From Uranotaenia lowii (taxonomy: Eukaryota; Arthropoda; Insecta; Diptera; Culicidae): a stretch of DNA of 64,000 nucleotides. The stretch covers positions 20,488,006-20,552,005 of the forward strand of contig NC_073691.1 of NCBI RefSeq assembly GCF_029784155.1, written 5' to 3'. A program made the translations under genes and the position numbers. Numbering within the stretch: the stretch's first letter is position 1; each line of letters begins with the position of its first letter. The notes beneath the pieces are model-generated. The model saw only the letters and a program-made list of their open reading frames with translations, did not search any database and was not told the origin of the DNA. Shown here piece after piece: positions 22,418-31,411 of this stretch.

Positions 22418-22756
22418 TGTTAACGCGTTAATTTAAGCCACATTAATGAATCTCATAATGCGGAAGCAAAACGAGAGCAAACAAACAAATTTATCGCAGA
22501 CTGGATACTCTTTTGGCACAGCTGATCAACACCCGATCAGCTGACGATCGAAGCAGTCAAAATTAACCACCGAAGAGATCGGATATAGCTCCACAATATA
22601 CAATAAAGATTAAGTCGAAAGCGCAAGTTAAGCTATTCTTTAAAGTTGTATAATAAAAAGGCATATCTTTGAAGACAATATAAAGTGTTTTGAAAGTCAA
22701 TCCGCGTTTCTGAATTCATCCGAAAGTGTTAAAATAAGTCGTTATAAACTGCAACA
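22418..22756 (+). repeat. BEL element 3' LTR
   Basis: 339 bp, identical by eye to the left LTR and followed by the ATCAT duplication at 22757-22761. Confidence 0.95.
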
Positions 22757-23462
22757 ATCATTTTTGTCATTTTTGTCATTTTTGTCATTTTTGTCATTTT
22801 TGTCATTTTTGTCATTTTTGTCATTTTTGTCATTTTTGTCATTTTTGTTATTTTTGTCATTTTTGTCATTTTTGTCATTTTTGTCATTTTTGTCATTTTT
22901 GTCATTTTTGTTATTTTTGTCATTTTTGTCATTTTTGTCATTTTTCTCATTTTTGTCATTTTTGTAATTTTTGTATTTTTTGTAATTTTTGTCATTTTTG
23001 TAATTTTTGTTATTTTTGTCATTTTTGTCATTTTTGTCATTTTTGTCATTTTTGTCATTTTTGTCATTTTTGTCATTTTTGTCATTTTTGTCATTTTTGT
23101 CATTTTTGTCATTTTTGTCATTTTTGTCATTTTTGTCATTTTTGTCATTTTGGTCATTTTTGTCATTTTTGTCATTTTTGTCATTTTTGTCATTTTTGTC
23201 ATTTTTGTCATTTTTGTCATTTTTGTCATTTTTGTCATTTTTGTCATTTTTGTCATTTTTGTCATTTTTGTCATTTTTGTCATTTTTGTCATTTTTGTCA
23301 TTTTTGTCATTTTTGTCATTTTTGTCATTTTTGTCATTTTTGTCATTTTTGTCATTTTTGTCATTTTTGTCATTTTTGTCATTTTTGTCATTTTTGTCAT
23401 TTTTGTCATTTTTGTCATTTTAGTCATTTTTGTCATTTTTGTCATTTTTGTCATTTTTGTCA
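22757..23462. repeat. 9-bp satellite, right part
   Basis: Continuation of the array interrupted by the BEL element. Units are almost all GTCATTTTT, with a few GTAATTTTT, GTTATTTTT and CTCATTTTT variants around 22940-23010. It ends abruptly at CAATTTCCG. Plus-strand (SFL/VIF) and minus-strand (TKM) frames are composition artefacts. Confidence 0.96.
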
Positions 23463-24361
23463 ATTTCCGAAAATCACAAGAGTGATTATGGAGGATTGTT
23501 ATAAGATGTTTTGAGTTAATTTTATTGATTCAAATATAGGTAAAACAACTTTCGTAGGGATGAATTATAATTTCGATTGGCGAAAAAGGCAGCAAATTTC
23601 AATCATTTCCCGTCACCTTCCGGATGATGCCAACCGATTTCAAATATATATCACAACCGTTTGCCCTTTTCGGCGAGTAAAATAATTTAATTGAAAAAGT
23701 TGGAATCCCATCAGTTCCGCCAAATTACGATTGCCAATTGAATTTCCGCCCACCATCAGAAAGCATCATCGCCGGGTCGGGGACAAAAATTTGAAAACGG
23801 GAAAATAGTCCTCAGTCACACACACACAGGAAATGAGAAAGATCCTTCCAATTTTTGATCCTCCAAACCGAAGAGTTCGTCGATCGATGACGTTGTTTTC
23901 AGGATGTTGGAATTTTGGGCCTCGAACTCCTTTCGCTGTGGCCATCGGTCATCATCGGTGGAAATAAAATTCCGAGAAAACCCAAAAACCCAAAACTAAA
24001 TCTTCCCGGCGCCTTAGGGCGCTAAAGTAGAAAGAAGGTTGCTGATGCCCGTACCGGTGCGAGGAAGAAATTTGTCAAAAATGCGTCACCAACAGCTAAA
24101 TTTAACTTAATTTCGGTGGGACCAAGTCAGTTGTTTTGTTTAACTTTTGAGCCGCGTCAGTTTTGTGGAATAATTGAAATCCACGTGGTTTGGATTGGAT
24201 TCAAGGAAGACGAATGCTCCTTGGTGGGACTTAGTCGCAGCAAAAGGACGTCAACAAAAATTGAAGAAAAAAAACTTCAGCTAGCGCAATGAGTTTGCTT
24301 TTACCGCTGCTGATGGGTGACAAAGTTTTGCGTGCGGTTTTGACGTAATCTCGTTGGACGG
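23463..24361. other. Unique-looking non-coding DNA
   Basis: No gene recognised. A short CA repeat lies at 23817-23828. The sequence is less AT-rich than the 0-9 kb region and resembles ordinary intergenic or intronic DNA. Confidence 0.5.
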
Positions 24362-24497
24362 AAGAATCTTGAGGTTCCTAATTTTGGACACGCGCTCTCG
24401 CAATGTTTGTCATCTCTGGGGGCTAACTTTGAATTTTGGAATAAAATTTTCAGGGTGGATTTGAGCAAGTTCCATATTTTAGATTCGAGAGAGTTAC
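24362..24497. repeat. LOA target flank A (also present inverted at 28895-29030)
   Basis: 136 bp directly left of the LOA pair. Its reverse complement occurs at 28895-29030, nearly identical by eye. Confidence 0.9.
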
Positions 24498-24512
24498 AAA
24501 GGAATTTTTCTA
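24498..24512. repeat. LOA-pair target-site duplication, left
   Basis: AAAGGAATTTTTCTA occurs here and at 37486-37500, bounding the whole 13-kb insertion. Its reverse complement occurs at 28880-28894 inside the central segment. With flanking TAC the match is 18 bp. Confidence 0.93.
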
Positions 24513-24708
24513 TCAGGTATCAGGTATCAGAATGGGGGTAGGCTTAATAGCGGCACGTTATCCAAACATACGGGAAAATTGTGCCTAGCCTTTTTTTTAT
24601 CCAAGATTTCATCATTTACCTGAGAAACCTAAAAAAACCTATAAAAGGAAGAAATAAATTCGATCTATTTAAGATGGCATAAAGCCTTTCCACTAGGGAT
24701 TATTAGCA

Positions 24709-27700
24709 TTAAAGCTCTTTTCTACATTCGGTAAGGAATGATAGAATGTTTTTTAAGTTTAATTTCTTAAACTCAGATTCGCTTAAAGCGTAAGATCCCA
24801 GAGTACGAAAACGTAATCTGGCAAATGAGGGACAGTTACATATAAGATGGAAGGGATCTTCCACATCTGATTCGCAACTACCACATACTGGAGATTCAGC
24901 ACGCTGAATGTTGTGCATGTGATAGTTGAGTTTACAATGACCGGAGAGTGCTCTGATCAAGATGCTGCAATGAGATTTATTTAAAGTTAATAAGTAACTC
25001 GATATGATTGGAGATGGTTTTTCTAAAAATAATTTAGTTTGACGACAAGTGTCCAACTCTTCCCAGTATCGTTCATGCTGGTTAGAGGACCAAGTTTGAA
25101 TTTGGTTTCTGAACCAACATGGTGATATTGGGACAGCCGGCTCTGGTCCGTAAAATTCCTTTTCCGACCCAGCTCTAGCGAGTTCGTCGGCGCATTCGTT
25201 TCCAAAAATTCCCTTATGTCCGGGTACCCATAGAAGGTTTAATCCATTGCCTTCAGCAAGTTCTTCGATTGCTTTCCGGCATGCGATTACCAGTTTTGAT
25301 CTAGAACTGGAAGCACTGAGTGATTTGATAGCTGCTTGACTATCTGAACAGAAATAAATTGTTCTGAATATAATCTTCTTTTGAAGTGCAATTTGCACTC
25401 CATACATAATAGCATATAGCTCAGCCTGAAAGACTGTACAATATTTTCCTAGAGGTTGAGCATATTCTATGTTCAACTCGTGACAGTAAATTCCTGCACC
25501 TGCACGGCCGTTTGATAATGAACCGTCAGTATAGAATACAATATGAGAGGACATTTGGTCCTCTACGAAACCTGATAACCATTCTTGAGGAGAAGGAAAT
25601 TTGACTTTAAACCCCATGTAGGGAAAACTACTCGAGAGTGTTAAATCGTTTGGCGCTAGATTAAACTTGTTTAATCTAACTAATTCAGGCCACACATTTG
25701 TATGACTCGATGATCTTTCGATATTTCCTGACAGCCAGAGACCAACTGCCTGTAGACGAAAAGCACATGAGAAGGCTTCCTGTTTTAGGAACAAGTGTAG
25801 AGGTTTGATAGAAAACAGAGCCTCTAGTGCTGCAGTAGGAGTTGTAGTGAACGATCCGGACATCCCCAAAAGACACATTCTTTGAAGGTGATTTAGTTTA
25901 GTCCGAACTGTTGCAACTTCTCCTTTCTGCCACCACACTAGACACCCATAGGCCAGAATTGGTCTTACTATTGTGGAATAAATCCAGTGAATATGTTTAG
26001 GTTTGAGTCCCCAGTTTTTTCCGATTGCACGTCGGCATTGTCCGAAGGCCATGCATGCTTTTTTGATTCTGAATTCGATGTGATCAGACCAGTTTAATTT
26101 GGAGTCAAGAATGACACCCAAATATTTAACTTGATTAGACACTGTGATTTCGGAACCATAAAACAGCAGAGGGCGCACCCCGCGGGTGATACGTTTTTTA
26201 GTAAATAAAACAATATTTGTTTTTAGAGGATTAACTGAAAGTTCTACATGAGAACACCATCGTTCAACAGAGCGCAGAGCTTGTTGCATTATATGAAATA
26301 ATGTGCTTATGCACAAACCTCTTACCAGCAGAAGATAATCATCTGCGAATCCATAGGTTGGTATTCCACGGTCATTGAGTTTTCTCAACAAGCCGTCTGC
26401 AACTAGGTTCCACAAAAGAGGTGATAGTACACCTCCCTGTGGGCAACCACGTGTGCTAACTTTTGTTATTGAAGCCTGTCTTAAAGACGAATGAAGATTC
26501 CTGTTACTTAGCATTGCGCTAATCCAGTTAGTTATAACACTAGGCACTCCATGAAGTAGTGCCGCATCCATTATTGATGTAAACGAGACATTATCAAATG
26601 CTCCTTCTATGTCTAGAAATGCTCCTAGACATGATTCTTTCTGTGAAAAACTATTTTCAATATTATGTACTACGTTGTGCAGAAGAGTTAATGTTGATTT
26701 TCCTGTTTGGTATGCATGTTGTGTCGCATTAAGCGGATGTTGGACAAGGCATTCTTGCCTGATATGATGATCAATTAAACGTTCAAGTGCTTTTAATAGA
26801 AATGAACTTAGACTAATAGGACGAAAGCTTTTGGCTTCGTCGTATGATGATCGTCCCCCTTTAGGGATGAATTTCACGGCTATCTGCCGCCAAAGTTTAG
26901 GAATATATCCATGAGCAAAACTGCTTATCATTATTTTTCTTAATATGTGTTTGAAATGATCGAAACCTTTTTGAAGCAAAACTGGAAATAAACCGTCACT
27001 TCCAGGAGATTTGTATTGAGCAAAACCATCGATTGCCCATTTGATCGATTCTGTAGTAACTATTTTCCGAGCAAAATGCAAGGAATCTAGACTTCCAGAA
27101 AAGAACTCAGGCTCTATCGATGAATCTTGATCAACACATCCTGGAAAGTGAGTATTGAATAGACAACTTAATGTTTCTTCGTCGTTTGATGTATAATCAC
27201 CACTAGGGGTTTTAAGGTATGAAACCTGATAATCTTTTGATTTGGCTAAGACTTTATTTAACCTATTTGCTTCGTGCAAGCTTGAAATGTTTGTGCAGTA
27301 GCTCTGCCAACTTGAGCGTTCGGCAGCTCTTGTTGCTTTCCGGTAAGCTCTGCGAGCCAACTTGAAAGCATCAAAACCTTCCGTGCGCCTTCGGTTCCAA
27401 GAGCGTCTGCAGTTTTTTCGTAATTTACTGAGATTTGAGTTCCACCATGGTGTACTGTTTTTGTTGAATTTCAACGTTCGAAAGGGACACGCTTCTTCAT
27501 AAGAATTCAAAATAATTTCGGTGGTTTTTGCAACCACTTCATCCAACTCAAGAGGAGTAGTAATTTCAGGTGTATATCCATGAAATTTAGTAGCAAGGTG
27601 CTCCAAATATAGGTCCCAATTAGTTGTTCTTGGGTTTCTGAATGTAATTGTTTCTAAAAACTCACCTGAGTGTTCAAAATAGATAAACCTGTGGTCAGAA

Positions 27701-28344
27701 ATCGATTCTTCGTTAGGCACATGCCAATTTAAAATTTCCTGAGAAATTGTTCTAGAACAAAGTGTGATGTCAATCACCTCTTCTCTGTCACACCTAACAA
27801 AAGTTGGTTTATTTCCTACATTTAGAATTTCTAAATCAGTGCTGCTTAAATATTCCATTAAATTTAAGCCTCTCAGATTGATATCTGAGCTACCCCATAC
27901 AAAATGATGAGCATTGGCATCACAGCCTATTAAAAGAGGTATATTTTGTGATTCACAGAATGAAATGACATTTTTTAAATCATCCGTTGGGGATGATTGT
28001 TCATATGGTGAGTATGCTGAACAGTAGACGTATTTTCTATCAGGCAGCGAAACCTGAACGACGCAAATATCTCTTGTTGTTAGATTGGGTATAAGTGTTG
28101 CATTTAAAGAATTATTTATCAATATACATGCACGAGGCATTATTCGGGCATTAGTCATTCCAATTACACTGAACACAGTAAAGTTTGGTTTGAGCAAATT
28201 CCCTAAGTAAAAAGTTCCATTTCGGAAATAGGGTTCTTGGACCAAGGCAATTGATGCAGTTCCATTAAGGATTAAACGACATAAGTTAAGTGTAGCGGTT
28301 CTTTTGTGCTGCAGATTTATCTGTGCAACCTTAATAGAAAGCAT
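24709..28344 (-). CDS. LOA-like endonuclease / reverse transcriptase / RNase H polyprotein
   Basis: 1211 residues from the first ATG in frame; the frame is open upstream only from a GTG. Domains in order: an APE-type endonuclease over roughly residues 1-230 (INLQHKR, LVQEPYF, DANAHHFVWGSS, SDHRFI); a non-LTR reverse transcriptase at about 450-720 (FRPISLSSFLLKALERLI, AFLDIEGAFDNV, GCPQGGVLSPLLWNL, and the catalytic YGFADDYLLL at about 665); an RNase H at about 935-1070 (FYTDGS, AELYAI, CSDSQAA, VPGHKGIFGNECADELA, with the catalytic D, E, D, D apparent); and a C-terminal CGSCESD...FHLICNCP zinc finger near 1155. The enzyme nicks chromosomal DNA and reverse-transcribes its RNA onto the 3' end. 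The ORF is uninterrupted, so this copy may be competent unless an ORF1 protein is needed. Confidence 0.93.
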   Translation of the reverse strand: MLSIKVAQINLQHKRTATLNLCRLILNGTASIALVQEPYFRNGTFYLGNLLKPNFTVFSVIGMTNARIMPRACILINNSLNATLIPNLTTRDICVVQVSLPDRKYVYCSAYSPYEQSSPTDDLKNVISFCESQNIPLLIGCDANAHHFVWGSSDINLRGLNLMEYLSSTDLEILNVGNKPTFVRCDREEVIDITLCSRTISQEILNWHVPNEESISDHRFIYFEHSGEFLETITFRNPRTTNWDLYLEHLATKFHGYTPEITTPLELDEVVAKTTEIILNSYEEACPFRTLKFNKNSTPWWNSNLSKLRKNCRRSWNRRRTEGFDAFKLARRAYRKATRAAERSSWQSYCTNISSLHEANRLNKVLAKSKDYQVSYLKTPSGDYTSNDEETLSCLFNTHFPGCVDQDSSIEPEFFSGSLDSLHFARKIVTTESIKWAIDGFAQYKSPGSDGLFPVLLQKGFDHFKHILRKIMISSFAHGYIPKLWRQIAVKFIPKGGRSSYDEAKSFRPISLSSFLLKALERLIDHHIRQECLVQHPLNATQHAYQTGKSTLTLLHNVVHNIENSFSQKESCLGAFLDIEGAFDNVSFTSIMDAALLHGVPSVITNWISAMLSNRNLHSSLRQASITKVSTRGCPQGGVLSPLLWNLVADGLLRKLNDRGIPTYGFADDYLLLVRGLCISTLFHIMQQALRSVERWCSHVELSVNPLKTNIVLFTKKRITRGVRPLLFYGSEITVSNQVKYLGVILDSKLNWSDHIEFRIKKACMAFGQCRRAIGKNWGLKPKHIHWIYSTIVRPILAYGCLVWWQKGEVATVRTKLNHLQRMCLLGMSGSFTTTPTAALEALFSIKPLHLFLKQEAFSCAFRLQAVGLWLSGNIERSSSHTNVWPELVRLNKFNLAPNDLTLSSSFPYMGFKVKFPSPQEWLSGFVEDQMSSHIVFYTDGSLSNGRAGAGIYCHELNIEYAQPLGKYCTVFQAELYAIMYGVQIALQKKIIFRTIYFCSDSQAAIKSLSASSSRSKLVIACRKAIEELAEGNGLNLLWVPGHKGIFGNECADELARAGSEKEFYGPEPAVPISPCWFRNQIQTWSSNQHERYWEELDTCRQTKLFLEKPSPIISSYLLTLNKSHCSILIRALSGHCKLNYHMHNIQRAESPVCGSCESDVEDPFHLICNCPSFARLRFRTLGSYALSESEFKKLNLKNILSFLTECRKEL

Positions 28345-28856
28345 TTCTATCAAAGAATTCCACACATATTTCCATCACACACAAGAACCTCTGCACCTTC
28401 ATATCGACGCATGAAGCGGGGTATCCCATACAGGATGAAAATTTTAAAATCGTGTGTATAATCTGAATCCCACGAGTTGCCAGGAAAAATACGGCCCTTT
28501 GCACCAGTGCCTGGCTATAGTGCAGACCTTAACAACGTTCTGCTTAAGATAGGATTATTATACACCCTCCTACCCCCACTTTGGGGCCCGCAGGCACAGA
28601 ACCACCTTGAAGCGGGTGTTTACAAAATTTAGGAGAATACAACTCGTGCATGCTCATTAATAGCAATAAGCACAATTGGTGAATCCTCCCTGAAGAAACT
28701 TGGCTTGGAACCAAGCCAAGGTTCCCCCCTCCCAATGTGATAGTCGCATTTGAAGAATGACTAACGCATATGGGAAGTACTGGATAAGTCGCCTTTTACG
28801 ACGTGGACCAGTATCCCAGTGGTAGTATTCTATAAGCCGCCACCACACAGCACAAC
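28345..28856 (-). other. LOA copy 1 5' UTR
   Basis: About 0.5 kb upstream of the polyprotein start. It holds only frames of about 63 codons without domains, so no ORF1 is apparent. The outer 380 bp (28477-28856) are absent from copy 2, which is 5'-truncated. Confidence 0.7.
28699..28720. repeat. Perfect 10-bp-stem hairpin in the LOA 5' UTR
   Basis: CTTGGCTTGG, a two-base spacer, then CCAAGCCAAG. It can fold in RNA. It may be part of a structured 5' end such as the self-cleaving ribozymes known from some non-LTR elements; the rest of such a fold was not established. Confidence 0.7.
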
Positions 28857-29030
28857 ATCTTTTACATTATTGCAAAACTTAGAAAAATTCCTTTGTAACT
28901 CTCTCGAATCTAAAATATGGAACTTGCTCAAATCCACCCTGAAAATTTTATTCCAAAATTCAAAGTTAGCCCCCAGAGATGACAAACATTGCGAGAGCGC
29001 GTGTCCAAAATTAGGAACCTCAAGATTCTT
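28857..29030. repeat. Inverted, uninterrupted copy of the LOA target site
   Basis: Read on the minus strand, this 174-bp segment is left flank A (136 bp, as 24362-24497), the 15-bp target sequence, then 23 bp of right flank B (as 37501-37523), with no element between them. It therefore carries the pre-insertion allele in reverse orientation, sitting between the 5' ends of the two LOA copies. Confidence 0.88.
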
Positions 29031-29162
29031 CTCGTGGGATTCTGATTATACACACGATTTTAAAATTTTCATCCTGTATGGGATACCCCGCTTCATGCGT
29101 CGATATGAAGGTGCAGAGGTTTTTGTGTGTGATGGAAATATGTGTGGAATTCTTTGATAGAA

Positions 29163-29810
29163 ATGCTTTCTATTAAGGTTGCACAGATAAATCTGCAGCA
29201 CAAAAGAACCGCTACACTTAACTTATGTCGTTTAATCCTTAATGGAACTGCATCAATTGCCTTGGTCCAAGAACCCTATTTCCGAAATGGAACTTTTTAC
29301 TTAGGGAATTTGCTCAAACCAAACTTTACTGTGTTCAGTGTAATTGGAATGACTAATGCCCGAATAATGCCTCGTGCATGTATATTGATAAACAATTCTT
29401 TAAATGCAACACTTATACCCAATCTAACAACAAGAGATATTTGAGTCGTTCAGGTTTCGCTGCCTGATAGAAAATACGTCTACTGTTCAGCATACTCACC
29501 ATATGAACAATCATCCCCAACGGATGATTTAAAAAATGTCATTTCATTCTGTGAATCACAAAATATACCTCTTTCAATAGGCTGTGATGCCAATGCTCAT
29601 CATTTTGTATGGGGTAGCTCAGATATCAATCTGAGAGGCTTAAATTTAATGGAATATTTAAGCAGCACTGATTTAGAAATTCTAAATGTAGGAAATAAAC
29701 CAACTTTTGTTAGGTGTGACAGAGAAGAGGTGATTGACATCACACTTTGTTCTAGAACAATTTCTCAGGAAATTTTAAATTGGCATGTGCCTAACGAAGA
29801 ATCGATTTCT
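29163..29810 (+). pseudogene. LOA copy 2 polyprotein, 5' part (endonuclease)
   Basis: Starts at the same ATG context as copy 1. A TGA at 29442-29444 replaces a TGC cysteine codon of copy 1 and stops the frame after about 93 residues. Beyond it the frame continues alignable to copy 1, through the endonuclease region, until the copia left LTR at 29811. Confidence 0.9.
29806..29810. repeat. Copia target-site duplication TTTCT, left
   Basis: TTTCT here and at 34303-34307. LOA copy 1 shows the uninterrupted sequence with a single TTTCT, which confirms the insertion point. Five bp is usual for Ty1/copia. Confidence 0.92.
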
Positions 29811-30040
29811 TGTTAAGCGTTACATCGATCGTCGCACCCCTTGTCGAATTAGGAAAGCGTTACTGATGTTTTTGTTAAACGAGCGCGCGCAACAGCAACA
29901 CTGGTTGTGCGCCATTTTACTTCATTCGAATTTGAACGCTCGTCGCGTGCACATTATACTTTCATCATTCTTATGTTAAATATAGTTTTATAGTTAAACA
30001 TGTGTCCGCATTTCATTCTATCTGAAACCTCTGTCGAATA
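29811..30040 (+). repeat. Copia 5' LTR
   Basis: 230 bp, starting TGTTAAGCG and ending CTGTCGAATA. It contains a TTTTATAGTT-type AT-rich stretch and GC-rich CGAGCGCGCGC. The pair with 34073-34302 has one mismatch seen. The end is TA rather than the usual CA. Confidence 0.93.
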
Positions 30041-30056
30041 GGTTATGGGCCCAGAT
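30041..30056 (+). promoter_or_regulatory. Copia primer-binding site (internal initiator tRNA-Met)
   Basis: GGTTATGGGCCCAG directly follows the left LTR. It is complementary to the anticodon stem-loop region of initiator tRNA-Met (CTGGGCCCATAACC), the half-tRNA priming known for Drosophila copia, rather than to a tRNA 3' end. Confidence 0.85.
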
Positions 30057-30139
30057 CAATGCGGAAGTTGATGGAAGTGTTTTCGCGACGTGAATAATAA
30101 TTTTGTTCTCCCTAATCGGAACCGCGTTGAAAACTAAAA

Positions 30140-31411
30140 ATGGCGGACAATAAAGTGTCGGTGGAAAAATTAAACGACCAGAACTATGCAGTCTGGAAAT
30201 TTAAGATGCGTCTTCTTTTGGCACGCGAAGGTGTACTGGATGTGGTGATGAATCCGAAGCGGGAGGGTGCTGGTGCTGACTGGAATGTGTCAGACGAAAA
30301 AGCGCAAGCAGCTATCGGGTTATCGCTGGAAGACACCCAGCTTGTTCATGTGATGACGAAAACCAGTGCCAAGGAAATGTGGGACGCTCTTAAAGACTAT
30401 CACGAGCGGAAGTCATTGTCTAGCATAGTGCACGTGGTGCGTTTGTTAATTACTACTCGGCTACAGGAAGGCGGAAGTATGGCAGAATATTTGAAGGAGA
30501 TGACTATTCTGCGCCTTCGTCTGTCCGCTTTGGGGGAGGAAATGAAGGATTATTGGTTTGTCGCTCTGTTGCTGTCGAATTTACCAGAGTCTTACGGTAG
30601 TTTGGCTGTTGCACTCGAGAGCCGACCGGATGATGATCTCACGGTTGATTTTGTAAAAGGGAAGCTTTTGGATGAAGGAAGACGACGCGAAGAAAGTGCT
30701 GTTTTGGAAGAAAAAGCAATGGCGTCGAATGTTTTCAAACCTAAACCTGGGTTATTTTCCAAAAAGAAATTCGAATTTAAGTGTTTTAGTTGTGGGAAAA
30801 GCGGTCATATCAGACGCGATTGTCCGGATTTGGCATTGAACTGCCACAAAAGTGAGGATCAACAGGCAAATATTGCAATAAAGACAGAAGTGAATCCTGG
30901 TTCTCATGAAGTGTGTTTGGCTGCTGGAGTGAGTCATGAGATTGAAGGCGAATGGTTTTTCGATTCTGGTGCCACCGGCCACATGACAAATAGCAAAGCT
31001 AACATGGAAGGTTTTGTTCCGAAGCAAGTTACAATCTCTTTAGCTGATGGTAAAGTGATAAAATCTGATGGTACGGGTTGTATCCGTTTCGTATCGGTTA
31101 ATGATGATGGTGCACGGGTAAACGTGAAGTTGGATGGTGTGTACCATGTTCCTACTCTTTCGGGTAACTTGCTGTCGGTAAGCAAGATTACTGACATGGG
31201 TTTTAAAGTGCTTTTCGAAAAATCCCAGTGCAGAGTTATGAGTGGAACTGATACCGTCTTGGTTGGGCAACGTAAGGGGGGTTTATACTATCTCAAGCAG
31301 TATACCGAAAAGGTATCAAAAGTCATGATAAACCACGGAAATTTGTGCTGTCATTTATGGCACCATCGCTTGGGACATCGTGACCCTCAGGCAGTGTCGA
31401 AGATTGGTTGA
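30140..31411 (+). CDS. Copia Gag-protease (to pre-integrase)
   Basis: 423 residues from an ATG in AAAATGG context. The N-terminal copia Gag region has LNDQNYAVWKFKMRLLL, followed by a helical UBN2-type domain to about residue 190. At about 215 is the zinc knuckle CFSCGKSGHIRRDC. At about 273 the protease motif WFFDSGATGHMTN carries the D-S-G active site. Near the end WHHRLGH begins the GAG-pre-integrase HHCC module, whose cysteines lie in the next frame. The frame stops at TGA 31409-31411. Gag forms the particle and the aspartic protease cuts the polyprotein. Confidence 0.93.
   Translation: MADNKVSVEKLNDQNYAVWKFKMRLLLAREGVLDVVMNPKREGAGADWNVSDEKAQAAIGLSLEDTQLVHVMTKTSAKEMWDALKDYHERKSLSSIVHVVRLLITTRLQEGGSMAEYLKEMTILRLRLSALGEEMKDYWFVALLLSNLPESYGSLAVALESRPDDDLTVDFVKGKLLDEGRRREESAVLEEKAMASNVFKPKPGLFSKKKFEFKCFSCGKSGHIRRDCPDLALNCHKSEDQQANIAIKTEVNPGSHEVCLAAGVSHEIEGEWFFDSGATGHMTNSKANMEGFVPKQVTISLADGKVIKSDGTGCIRFVSVNDDGARVNVKLDGVYHVPTLSGNLLSVSKITDMGFKVLFEKSQCRVMSGTDTVLVGQRKGGLYYLKQYTEKVSKVMINHGNLCCHLWHHRLGHRDPQAVSKIG

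Larger units (their letters stand above)
18252..22756 (+). mobile_element. BEL/Pao LTR retrotransposon, internally deleted
   Basis: A 4505-bp element inserted in the 9-bp satellite. It has two 339-bp LTRs (18252-18590 and 22418-22756) that read identically by eye, a 5-bp ATCAT duplication, a purine-rich tract before the right LTR, and one long ORF of gag plus protease type. No reverse transcriptase, RNase H or integrase motif is present: only about 820 bp separate the ORF stop from the right LTR, against several kilobases of pol in full BEL elements. Identical LTRs imply recent insertion, so this deleted form was probably mobilised in trans by a complete relative (inference). Confidence 0.93.
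24513..28856 (-). mobile_element. LOA-like non-LTR retrotransposon, copy 1 (probably full length)
   Basis: 4344 bp in minus orientation. It has one intact ORF with endonuclease, reverse transcriptase and RNase H, about 0.5 kb of 5' UTR, about 0.2 kb of 3' UTR, and a tail of CTGATAC repeats at the 3' end (24513-24530 as read on the plus strand). Its 3' end abuts the 15-bp target sequence. No separate ORF1 is visible upstream of the polyprotein. The clade is assigned from motifs (LOA, within the RNase-H-bearing I/R1/LOA group) and is not certain. Confidence 0.88.

Noticed and set aside
24709..28365. Start of the LOA polyprotein at 28365
   Set aside because: That codon is GTG; the first ATG in frame is at 28344 and is shared with copy 2 (29163).
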